Shown: one piece after another, positions 36,109 through 48,600 of the stretch | Layout of the letters: the number at the start of each line of letters is the position of its first letter | Numbering within the stretch: position 1 is the first letter of the stretch | NCBI GenBank assembly: GCA_024760905.1 | Contig: CM045734.1 | Span: forward strand, 40,470,564 to 40,534,563 | Length of the DNA stretch: 64,000 nucleotides | Direction of reading: 5' to 3' | Source: Plotosus lineatus | Lineage: Eukaryota > Chordata > Actinopteri > Siluriformes > Plotosidae | Notes under the pieces: model-generated | What the model was told of the DNA's origin: nothing | Seen by the model: only the letters and a program-made list of their open reading frames with translations | The model's database searches: none | Program-made: the position numbers and the translations under genes

Positions 36109-39100
36109 AGAAGCATATTTTAGCGCATGCAATAGATACATAGTATTTTACTTCCAGTTGATCATTCACGCATGTAATATGATACATGGGGTTTTACTTC
36201 CGGGTACAGAAGTCGCGGATTATCTTCATTCGCGGGAGGGGCTGGAACCAAACCCCCTGCAAATAACGAGGGCGTACTGTACTGCGTATTGGCTGACACG
36301 CTTACTCTCTTATCCAGAGCAACTTTTTTTTTTTATTATTACAACTGAGCAATTGGGGCTCAAGGGCCCAGCAATGAAGACAGTGGGAATTGAACCACTG
36401 ACCTTCAGATCAGTAACCCCTCACAAAAACCATTAAGCCACCATGCTCTACACGGTTCACTACTTACTACGGGCAGTCTTTATAGGATAGGGCAGGTTCA
36501 GGTTGCCTCGGGAAGCAAGGGCTGCCAAGAAGGCAGCAGCATCAGTAGCACTCTGGAAACACTCAGTTGATTGCTGGTAGCACTGTCGGTTATCGATCTC
36601 CAAATACACCAGTGAGCTAGAGAGAACACATAATGTGCTGTAAAACCATAACCACCATTTATTGTTCACAAAGCTATAAAAGATGCTCACTCAATTACCT
36701 TTTGACCTGTGTGTGGTCTTGGTCTTGGTAGCCTGAGCCATACGATTCAGACCATGAGTCAAGTGAGCGCTTGATGTTGTGCTTCTTGAGCTCGTGCGCA
36801 CTGCCGTGGTACGGGTAAATCATGAGCTTGCCATGCTCGTCCAGCCTAAACACCACGTTGGTGTGCAGCACCCGGCTCAGTTCACGTAAGAAAGTCGTTG
36901 ACCTGTTACGCAGCTGCTCAGGTGCTAATTGCACCACCAGCACCAGGTGGCCTTCTGCACGCTTCTCAGGCATGTGTTCTGCACAGTCCAGTCCATCCCA
37001 GTCACACATTGCATTGTTGCAGCCTTGATCACAGTGACCATCCGCATAGTGGTCTTTACAATACTTATCATACAGTGGGCTGAAAGATGAAGAGATGAAG
37101 CAGAAAATAAATGTTTATGGTTCGATAGATGCAAACTGGTCTGCATCGTAAAGGTGCGGACTAGAGAAAAACAGAAAATAATCCACAGAATTCATGCTGC
37201 ATTGTTTCTAAATTAATTGAGTTTTTAAAACATCTGTTTGGACTATGTATGATTTCACTGAAAATAATTCATTTCAGATAACTCAGCCCAGCATTTAATT
37301 CATTGTTTGCACCAAGTAGACCCCTGAAACTCACTTGCACTCGCCACTGCTCTCCTGGCAGTCAAAACCATCGAAGAGGCAGCCAGCATTCAGGCACTGT
37401 TTGTCACAGTGACCGTTGTTGAAATAGCGCCAGCACTGCAGTGCAGCTGAGCAGTTCTTCCACGGATCATGGAAGTTGAGCGAGCAGTCACCACCATCCC
37501 ACCCACACTCGTAGCTTTTGCACATACTGTCGCACAACCCATCTCCATTTTTAGCTGCACATTCGGCTACAGGGCAGCTGGCCACAACCTCCGGTGGTGG
37601 AGTGATGTCTCGGCCGATGCCGCCAGGGAAATCGTAATCAAGAATGTGGCAAAGCAAACCATTGAACGTGTTTGGGCACACACAATGGAAGTACGGTGCC
37701 TCCGTGATGGGTTTGCACATGCCTCCGTTGTAGCAGGGCTTGGAAGTACAGTGCCCATTAGTTGCATGCTGGCACTCGGGCCCACTAAAACCGGGTGGGC
37801 ACAGACACAATGGAGCTTTCTGGCCTGAGATGCAGGTGCCACCGTTACGACAGTGTAGACTGCCACATGAATAAGCATCATACTCGCAGGCCGATCCACT
37901 GAATCCCTGAAAAAGAAAGATGGATTTGTACTGTACCTCAGCAAAGAAAGAAATGAAAAAAATTTCATTGTGATCTTAGAGAACAGAAACATTACACTCA
38001 ACTCACGTATCTGTTATCTTACTAAAAAAAAAAAAAAGGTGTGCCTATTTCAGATGACACATCCTTGACACCAAACATGGCACCCAGGAAATGAATAAAA
38101 AGCATCCCATAAGAAGAAAGCTGAGAATCATAAAGCATGTGTCACTTACTGGAGGACATTTGCACAGGAATCCATGGGGAGTGTTGCTGGCTATAGCACA
38201 GGTCCCTCCATTTCGGCACGGCTTACCTTTACAGCCGTCAAACACAGTGTCACAGTGCTGACCTATCAATAAAACATAAATACACCCATGTACATCAGCA
38301 ACTCATTAATGAGAGTTTCAATCTCACTGAAAATAAAAATAACTCATGACAAAGCTTTGTGAGAGTACCAATTATCCAGGAGGGGAGAGAAATAAAAATA
38401 GAAATATTTAATATGCTTGCACCTGTGTATCCAGTGCGGCATTCGCAGCGATAATTGTTGGTGAGTTGGATGCAGCTGTGAGTGCCACGTGGGTCACAGG
38501 GGTTAGATAAGCACTCGTTGACGTCTCCTTCGCAGCGCTCTCCTACATAGCCAGGTAGACACTCACAGTGGTAGGCACCGACACGGTCCACACAACGCCC
38601 CTTGTTAAAACACTTGGGCTCCTGGGTCACAGGGTCAGTGAAAGGTGTACAGTCATCAATGTTGTTTTCACAGTGAGCACCTGGAACAAAACGTGGACAG
38701 TTTTCAAAATGAGATCTACTGTAAACAAGAGGCTTGTACTGATAACATTAAAAGCGCTGACATCTCTCTCACAGTAGAATGCAGTACAGGGATCCCTCGC
38801 TACTTTGCGCTTCAATTTATGCGGCTTCAATGCATCGCGTTTTTTTTTTTAAATATTCATCAAATAAAAAAATAAGGAAATTAAGGAAGAATTGGGGAAA
38901 GGGTTAAGGAAAATGCCACAAAAACTAGGCCAATCATGCAAAAAACCCAAAACAAACAAAACAATAAACAACCCAAAATCTCCCATCAAAACTAGTTATA
39001 TTGTTGTGAGGTGCGCCTCTGAGTGCGTGCGTGTGCGCACGTGCGTCTGTATGTGTGTGTATTTATATTTTATTTACATCTTAGGCATTATATTTTTAAT

Positions 39101-42100
39101 GTTTAATTGTTATTATAAGCATTTATAGCTTGGAATATGTATTTATTGATATTATATACACATATACATGTACGTATACGCCAGTCGGGGAGGTGGGGGG
39201 TAATCCTACTTTGCGGATTTGGTGGTCGCGTGGGGATCTCAGTCCCAATTAACCGTGGAAAGTGAGGGATCCCTGTATTTTTGTCTCTGTTTATAACGAT
39301 TACATCTAACTTCATGAATGCAATTAAATTCCTGTTCTTTACACACCCAGGAAAAATCAATCACAGAGGAAAAGTCCCACTAAGCTGACTACTGTCTGTT
39401 AATTAGTGAAGTGTGGGATGAACAGATTGACAGAAAAGGTACCTGACCTTGAGTTCCTCTGGGACAAGAGCATTTGTAGGCATTGATGAGGTCGATACAG
39501 ATACCCCCATTCTGGCAAGGCTGAGAAAGGCACTCATTGATTTTACTGGAGCAGTTTACTCCATGGTAACCTGGCAAACACTGTAACACAGGAAAGGAAA
39601 AAGAGTGTACACTGAATACCAAATTACAAAGCAACACATTCTTGTTTACAGGACTTTGCTCCAATAAATTACCAGACAAGGCGTTTTGATTCAGTGGGAT
39701 AACAAATGAACTGTATTAGCCCACTGTAACACACTATATATAACACTCATTGATTCACTTAGTTATTTGTTGAACAGCTAAATTATATTAGGGTCACAGG
39801 GAGGCTGCATCTAGCTCATCTGACACTGAGCAACAGCGGACTACACCCCTATCAGCTCACCAGAAAATTGCAAGCTCATCTGACACACACACAAAACCCT
39901 TTACATACCCATCCACACCTTAGGACAATTTAGAATAGCCAGTTTGGTTAATGTGCATGTATTTGGACCGAGGGAGGAAACCTTAGAAAACACACACAAG
40001 CACGAGGCGAACATACACATTCCACCCAGAAATCAAAGCTATGGCCTTCTTGCTGTGAGGTGGATATGCTAACCACTACACCACCATGCCGCCATGTACA
40101 TAACATATACTGTATTTTCCGGACTACACGTCGCACTTTTTTCATACTTTGGATGAAGGTGCGACTTATATGTGAAATTATTACATCTAATTCTGTTCGT
40201 CATAATAATAACAAACACAATTTCACATGTTTGTTATTTTTACACTCACAACCACAAGAGGGCACTCTAGGCTTGGGTACCAGTACCTGATCATCCTGTA
40301 CCACTGAAGAAATGTCCCCAAAAAGAAAATCCTATTCTGAGGATTACAAACTGCATGTAGTGAAATATGCAGCATAAAATGAAGTTTGAAGTGAATGAGA
40401 AACTTGTGAGGGACTGGAGAAAAGCAGAGATTATTATTACTGCAATGAAGAAAACAAAAAAGCTAATCGCGGGCTAAAAGCTACTTGCAGGCTAAAAGCT
40501 AGATGGCCACAGCTAGGGGAAAGAGTTCCCACAAGGGGGCTTGAGCAACGTGCTGCAGGGAGAGGCTTGTCAACAGTGCAGTTGCGTCTCCATGTCCAGG
40601 TAGTTGTCAAGATGAATATAAATGACTTAGCGTGAGCACTTTCTTGTTACCGCTTCATGCAACGCAACCGTCTCTCTATCTGTGCAAGAACCACACTGTC
40701 ACAAAAACTGCCAGCAGATTTCCAAGCCAAGGTAGACAGTTTCCATGAGTTTCCGACTTATAGTCCAATGCGACTTATAGATGTTTTTTCTTCTTTATTA
40801 TGCATTTTTGGCCAATGAGACGTGTACTCTGGAGCAACGTATAGTACAGAAAATACGGTCAGTAATTTTTATTCTGTGTAAATAGGAAAGCCCAGTCTTT
40901 GCATCTGAATTAAAAAAAGCATGGATGTAAAAATACTCATTTTCCTGTTCATATAACATGGTATCAAAAAGCAGTGAGTCAATAATCATAATTCATAAAT
41001 CTGCAAGCTGAGACTTAATAAAAGTAAGGAGTCTCTGTGCAGAGTTTATATGTTGTCTCAGTGAGTACATGGGTTTCCTCTGGGTGCTCTGATTTCTTTC
41101 TATAGTCCAAAGACATGCACATTAGCCTAATTGGCTGTTTCAAATTGTCCCTAGGTGTGAAAGTAAATGTGAATGGTTCTGTGTTGGCCCTTTGGTTTAC
41201 GAGGTACACTTCCTCGCCCAAAGTGAACTGATATAGGCTCCAGCCTCCCTGCAACCCTAGTGTGATTAAGTGGCTCTACAAATTAATAAATGAATGAATT
41301 AATATATTGTATGCAATTTTCCTTACCTCACAAGAATACCCTCCCAAGTAATCTGTGCATGTAGCTCCGTTTTGGCAAGGGTTGGGGATGCACTCGTCCA
41401 CCTGCTCCTCACAGTAGCTTCCAGTGTATCCTGCCTGGCACTGGCAGTAGTGTGTGTTCCCAGCATCCAGACACTGGCCAGAGTTACGGCACAATCTGGC
41501 AACATCCACACCTATACAGCAGACAGAGAGAATTTAAATGGCAAGGCCTACGAAAAGAAGTTTGGGACTGCACTTTAACGTTCACGTTTCACAAACAAAG
41601 ACCTTACCTCGCTGCTTGGCTGCGACCTCACATGAGACGCTGGGAACATCACAGTAGAGACCTGTCCAGCCTGTTTGACATTGGCAGGTGTAAGTAGTAC
41701 CACTCTGTCTGCAGGTACCTCCATTCTTACAAGGAGATGGCTTACACCAGTTCACTAGATCCTAAATGGCACAGGGGACAGACACCACTTTAAATGTTCC
41801 TTATTTCAAAGGTGTACAATCTGCAGGTGTGTGCAATTGTAAACAAACGGAGTACTGTTGAGGGATTTCCCGACTCAAATACTCTCAATTACCTCACCAC
41901 TTAATTTAATTCTTGTTCTTTTATTGGTATAAAGTAACAAGCAGTAGTGGCCTAGTGGTAAGGTGCTGGATCGCTGATCCCAATGTTAGGGGTTCAAGTC
42001 TAAAGGTTGTCACCCCCCCCCCTCCCCCAGTGCAGCTAACTCAGTTATCAAAGGCCACCCATGTTTCTCACTGTTTATGGTGTGAGGCATGTAAAAGAAC

Positions 42101-42618
42101 CACTCCTGACGTTAGACAAGAGTAGCTGCAAAGCCATCAGCTTGTTTTCATCCTGCGATGGCCTGGTGAGCTGTCCAGGGTGTACTCTGCCCTTGCCCAG
42201 TGTTGGCTGAGATGGGTGCAGCCTCCCCAAGACCCTAATTAGGATTAATCGGTTCAGAAAATGAATGAATGGGGATTGATATAAAGTTACATCAATACTT
42301 ACAAATGTGTAACTTTCTAATGTTATGAGATTATATAAGGCAGACAGAGTGTTGTACCTGGCAGTTGAAACCATGGTAGCCATGAGGGCAGGTGCACTTG
42401 TATGTGCCATAGCTGTCCTGGCACGTACCACCATTCATACATGGTTTTGAATCGCATTCATTGATGTCATGCTGGCAGTAGTTGCCAGTGAAGCCAGATA
42501 GGCACAGGCAGCTGAATGTATTAATGCCATCCACACAGGTGCCACCATTGAAGCAAGAACTGCATTGAGAATAACACAGAAAAACATTCATGTGACTTTA
42601 TTATATTATGTAGTACTG

Positions 42619-42661
<43 letters not shown>

Positions 42662-45600
42662 CTTTCTGTGCAATATTTAAAATTACATGTACTGTGGTAC
42701 CTTGACTTACGAAACTAATCCATTCTGAGGGCAAGCTCGTAAGTCAAAATGTTCATTAGATAAAACAAAATTCCCATAGGAAATAATGGAAAACCAAGTA
42801 ATCCATTCCAACCCCGTCCCAAATTCATATAACTTGCCACAAACACGTATATTTGACCGAATATATTAAAGAGAAACATGTAAAACAAATAAATATTTTA
42901 TAATAATAATACATGGCTATTAGTATTAATAATAATTAATAATAAATAATAATAATAAAACAAAAATAAACAATAAGTGAACTAACCCTTCTGATCATCG
43001 ACTGTCGCAAAGATATCACGTGAGTGCAAAGATGTCACGTGGGCAGGCATGAGGTGGTGTGTAACAGAGGAGGAGGAGAAGGACGAGAATTTTGTGCATG
43101 TGCACGCTACAAATGCCAGCGAGACAGGCTCGTGGTGAGCTCCTAGAAGGCCTTAAGGGGGGCACGGTGTGATGCCAGCGGGTCACATATGACCCTAGGG
43201 AACATGCTTTTTTGCCATCCTGTACTAGAATTACCATATTCGACATAAGCGTCCTGCTCCAATAAGCGCCTCCAGTGTTTTTGCTCTTACGTCTAATAAC
43301 TGCTCATGTGTACTGGGAGCAAAATGGTAGATCACACTTACCAATGTTTATTCAATCAGTCTCTGTAATGGTAAAATGAGGCGTTCACTGTCTGTAAAAG
43401 TGAGTTTACACAGTATTTCAAGACCCCCTGCCACTGGGGAATGTCTATAATGTTCATCAGTAACAACACATTTGATTGTTCTGCCCTGCTTTAAAAACAG
43501 GAAAATATTTTGCTGTGTTCTCTTGGTAAATGTCCAGCAACTGATAAACCATTAGAAACTGCAACAGCAAAACTATGGGATACTCTGAATGAATGGAGCG
43601 ATGAGCCAGGTATGGGCCTATCAGAAAGTGTATCACCCAATCTACCACCCGATTCTCCTGCTCACTAACTTCATAAATTTAAATATGTTCCTGGCCATTT
43701 CCTTTTGTTTATGTTCGTGTTGATTAGGTCCATGTGCCATGTGCTCAAGTTAACATTTGTTTTGATTGGCTCAATTTTACTTCCGGGAAAATGTTTAAAG
43801 GAACAGCGCTGGGAGGGAAAAGTAAGCCCCCCCCCCCACAATTTATGCTTTTTTATGTTTATTTTCATCTTTCATGTTAGTAGGTTGGTTGATAATACAA
43901 AATGAATAACAAAAATACCAGTAAAACTCTTATTGTTTTGTTAATATTCATGTTTTCCATCTCGATGGGAATAAGCACTTAGCGTTCCACTCCGCTGGTG
44001 AGCATTTTAATTAGCGCCCACCCACTCCAATTTTTAAGCGCCCTGGGCGCTTATCACGTCGAACACCGTAAGTGTAATTGTGCATCCTCTACAGTAGCTG
44101 GCAGTGGTGCTCTCACTGTGTTTGTTATGGTGTAGGGTACGCAGTGAGAGCACCACTGCCACCTACTGTAGAGGATGTGTAATTACACTAGGTGGCAGTA
44201 GCGTCTATGGTGTAGGGAAAAGTGCCGAGCAAACGATATGAAGTGCAGTAAACACTATAGTTGTGTGTGGGGTGCTGGGGAGGCATGAAATGTTTTTTTT
44301 CTTCCTATAGGGGGCATCACAGAAAATAATTGAGAAGCACTGCACAAGGCGTTCTCGGAGTGCGGAGGAATACATGTGGAAAAAGGCTAATCAGTCCAGA
44401 AAAGGAATTTCCACTACAGAGCTTGTAAAATCAAAATTTTTCTCGTTGGATGGGACAGATTTTCGGTGGGATCGAAGCTCGTATCATGGAAAATTCGTTA
44501 TAAAAGACACTCGTAAGTCAAGGTACCACCGTACTGTACTTGGTTTGGTCATAGCCCGACTTTTAAAAGTCACTTTTTCATGTCCATTCTGAACCTGAAT
44601 GATTGTTTGTGCACCAAAGGGGAAAGCACAAGCTTAATTGTAACTGACAAAACATGAGCATATAGCTTACCTATTCTACCAGCTTTCTTACGCACCATGA
44701 AAGCGGCGTTTCAAAATGAAGGCCAATCCAAGATTATCTTCAAATCAAATGTAAATGACCGACACAATTGACCGTTGTAAGCCCAACAGTGAAGGCAGTG
44801 TGTGTAAAGGTTGCAATTTACACATCAGAACCTGACTCAAATGATTAAAAGTGAATGGAGGGTGGGTTTTACCTCTCAGTGCAGTCTTGTGTGTTGGTCT
44901 CACAGTGAATGCCGCTGAAACCGGGCAGGCACGTGCAGGTGTAGCTGTTCACGCAGTCTGTGCAGTTGGCTCCGTTCTTGCACGGATTGCTCTCGCACTC
45001 GTTGATATCCTCCTCACATTTGGGACCGCGGAATCCTGGGAGGCAAGTGCATGTGAATGCATCTATGCCATCCTTGCATAGCCCACCATTACTGCAAGGG
45101 TCTGAGGGAAAGAAAAATGAAACCTACATGCATCATGGGGAAAGGGAAACAGAAACAGTCTGGGAGAGAGGAGGATTTGGGCTTACTGGGCTTGCAGTTG
45201 TCGATGTCTGTCTCACAGTTGCGACCAGTGTAGCCTGATTTACAATTGCACTTGTAGCTGCCAATAGAGTTCTGGCAGATGGCGCCATTGAGACATGGGT
45301 TTTTAACACACTCGTTGATATCAATCTCACAGGTCTGACCTGCAATAACAGGAAACGAAATCAGGTGCAGCAAACATGCAACAAATGTTCTCGGACATCC
45401 TTTAAAAACATTTTATGATTATAATGAGAAAATCACACGCTACTGTCAGTAAACTTTTTATATAGATTAATTTCGCTGTGTTATTCTGTGCTTACTTACC
45501 TTGCCATCCTTCAGGGCACATACATGAGAATCTTTCATAATCTTCTGACTCCTTACACACCCCACCATTCATACAGGGTTTAGGACTGCAAGGGTCTAAC

Positions 45601-48600
45601 AAATTCTCACACTTCTCACCTGTTAATTACAAAACACCTCATTTTAATCTATTGTATTGGCTCCATTGATTTGTTCTTAACATATATTAGTGCATTTGTC
45701 AGGTTGAGTGGCTGGTTTTGCATCCTCCTCCAAAACAAAACCCAAATAACGGAACTAAGCCAGAGGAAGACACTCTTGTATTCCTAACAGCACTATATTT
45801 AGTTAATGACACTGGATCTGAAAAAAAAAAACCTTTAAAAGATTCGCCCTTTCTCAGAGACATTAGCATTTCATCACTGGTGAGAAAAGGTGGGTGGCCT
45901 CACAGCCCGTCTTCCTATCTGTTTCCACGACACCAGGCCCCTACAGGAAGCCGACAGGCCTTTCCGCTCATTGTCTTTCCATTTGCTTTTCTGTGAGAGA
46001 GGAAGCAAGGCAAACAGGAAATGTGTCAGGCTACTGTTCCCACCCAGCCTGAACCAGGACCTGCTTGTTATTCCAGCTCCAACTCGGTGTGGATTTTTCC
46101 GCAAAAAAAAAAGTGTTTTGGAAATGAACATGATTTCAGTTCGACAAATTATCCTGTCTGTTTTGTAAAATAATACATAGAAAGGAAAAAATGTGGAATC
46201 TTCTGCAAACACATTCCCATACTGTTATCAGCAACACTTGGTTATACTCAACAGGCTGCAATGACCAAACAGGCAATCAGGTTGTGTGAGGAGAGCGAGA
46301 GGAAAAAGGATGTGCTTTTGCTGTACAGAGCACAAAATGTGACCTTGGGAGCATATTTTTGTGTCTCTGTACTTTGGAAGCAGAAGCTTAGGACATGAGC
46401 TAAGAAAATTAATCCACTATCAATAAAGCTGGAGTCATTGTAGGAGCATCAGGAAAAGCTGGAGTCAATCCCAGCTGACTCTGGGTGAGAGGCAGGGTAA
46501 ACCCTCACTAGGTCGCCAATCCAAATCCACTGTAATGCTAACACAAACACAAACAGCCATTTAGGAACACACAGCTATGGGCACTTTAAGGGCAGTGGTG
46601 GCCTAGTGGTATAGAGCGCTAGTATAGGTATAGTATAGCTAGGTATAGCTATAGGTATACTTTGTATAGCTAGGTATAGGGCGCTGATCCTAATGTTAGG
46701 GGTTCGCGTCCCACTCTCCACAACGTTGCCACTGTCCCCCCAGTGCAGCTAACTGGGTTATCAAAGGCGGGCAATGTCTCTCACTGTCTCTGGTGTGAGG
46801 CATGTAAAAGAACCATTTCTGACTTTCGTAAAGAGTAGCTGCAAAGCCGTCAGCGTGCTTTTGTCCCTTGCTAAAGGGTTGTGTCAGGAAGGGCATCCGA
46901 CGTAAAAACCTATGCCAAATCAAACATGTGAATCAGATGATTCACTGTGGCGACCCCTGAAAAAGGGAAACAGCTGAAAAGAAAAGAAGAAAGAAGACCT
47001 GTGGGCACTTTAGAGTAGTCAGCTGACATCTGCTGTCTGAGGAAACCAAAGGAAGCCCACACAAGTACAGGGAGTCCAAGCAAACTCCACACATAAAGGC
47101 CCTTACATAGCCACGAATCAAACCCAGACCTTTCTATCTATGAGGGGAAGGTGCTAACCCCTGAGCCAGCTTGCATAGGAAAATCCTAGGTTTGCCGAAC
47201 AGCTTAATCTTACTATTAAGGGTGTAGGATGACACTGGGAGAAGGTGGGGTACACCCTGTACAGCTTGCCAGACTATTTCTGGGAAACACATATACAATC
47301 ATTCACACTCACACCTCGGGGCAATTTGTACCAACCAAATAACTTAATATGCATGTCTCCGAGTTGTCGAAGCAAACTAGAGTACCCAGTGGAAACCACC
47401 ATAAGCACAGTGAGAATATGCAAACTCCAAAGAAAAATGCCTGAGCTGGGGACTCAAACAAGGCAGACATGTTAACAACAAAGCAGCCATGCTTACTGGG
47501 AAAATGTTAAAGAAAAAAATCACACTTAAAAAAAAAAAAAAAAGAAAGAAAGAAAGAAAATATGTCAACCTTGAGGTCGAATAATAATACACAATGAAGC
47601 TCATACCCGTGTAAGGCAGCACACAGTTGCATTTGTATCCAGCCACATCATCAATGCAAGTCCCCTGGTTTAAGCATGGGTTTGAAGCACACTCATTAAT
47701 GTTTGTCTGGCAATTAGGACCTAGGAACAATATCGTGGAATCTGGATGAGTTTGACTGAGACTACGAATGGCACTAACATGTAGACAAGCAAAGTGAATG
47801 GCACTAACCACTGAAGCCAGCTTGGCAGGTGCAGACATAACCACTGGTCATGTCCTTACAGGTGCCACCGTTCATGCATGGGTTCGATTCACACTCGTTG
47901 TTGTTGATGTCACAGTTGATGCCACTCCAACCCGAATCGCAAATGCAGTTGTAACTACAGACAATTAAAACAATAAGGAAGAGATCAATCAGTGTTATAT
48001 TATTACATTTTAAAAAAGCATATTCAACTCATATCAGAAAAAAAATGCAAATTCACTATTAAACATCATGCACCATCAACACAATCACAAAAGGTCTAAC
48101 CAAAAACACATTTCTAACACCTGTGAACAAATGAATAATTAAATGTTGCTCATTATCCATTCGAAATACTTATCTATTATTGTAGTTTATTTTAGTTAGT
48201 ATTGCATGAATATGAAAATTGTAGCTCTATAATAAAAAAGAACAATCTGCTATTATTGATTGAAGTAAAGTACAGTATGATAAAGAGAATTATTCATGCT
48301 GTTTTGTTATTTATTCAAATTATTTTCAAGCTCTGGAACTGAAATTCCACAAAAATATGGAACAAAATATGGAATAAAATGTATTTGATAATAAGGATGT
48401 TCATTCATTCATTTTCTGAAACGCTTTATCCTAATTGAGGTATGAGGGAGGCTGGTGCCCATCTCATCCAACTCCGGATGAGGGCTGAGTACACCCTGGA
48501 CAGCTTAACAAGTTATCGATGAACAGAAACACACCTGACGGCTATGCAGCTACTCTTATCCAAAGTCAGCGATGGTTCTTTTATATTACTCACACCACAG

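Larger units (their letters stand above)
34512..36279 (-). mobile_element. Tigger/pogo-like element 2 (1.77 kb, decayed)
   Basis: Ends CAGTAGGCCCTTGACTC and, inverted, CAGTACGCCCTCGTTATT, flanked by TA (34510-34511 and 36280-36281). On the minus strand, 35595-35757 is an acidic stretch ([20 protein letters not shown]), like the acidic C-termini of some pogo-family transposases. No catalytic domain is readable. Contains (TA)n at 34863-34948 and 35489-35525 and (CA)n at 36043-36106. Confidence 0.6.
42692..44536. mobile_element. Tigger-like element 4 (outer shell of a nest)
   Basis: Ends CTGTGGTACCTTGACTTACG and, inverted, GGTGGTACCTTGACTTACG. The inner ends match for about 20 bp. It holds an hAT-E relative, which in turn holds another TIR element (43234-44068). 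No transposase frame readable. Confidence 0.6.

Noticed and set aside
37469..37828. Plus-strand ORFs over notch1 exons (e.g. 37469-37828, 24640-24984, 45890-46168)
   Set aside because: Antisense shadows of conserved coding exons or random intronic frames, with no splice context or family resemblance.
39439..39447. Alternative donor for notch1 exon 22 at GTACCT
   Set aside because: It would add two codons (in frame). The GTCAGG donor keeps the 133-nt length and EGF31/32 register found in human, so I preferred it; the alternative is not excluded.
42622..42660. CRISPR-like or structured tandem array
   Set aside because: Simple trinucleotide microsatellite. No spacer structure anywhere in the window, and the genome is eukaryotic.
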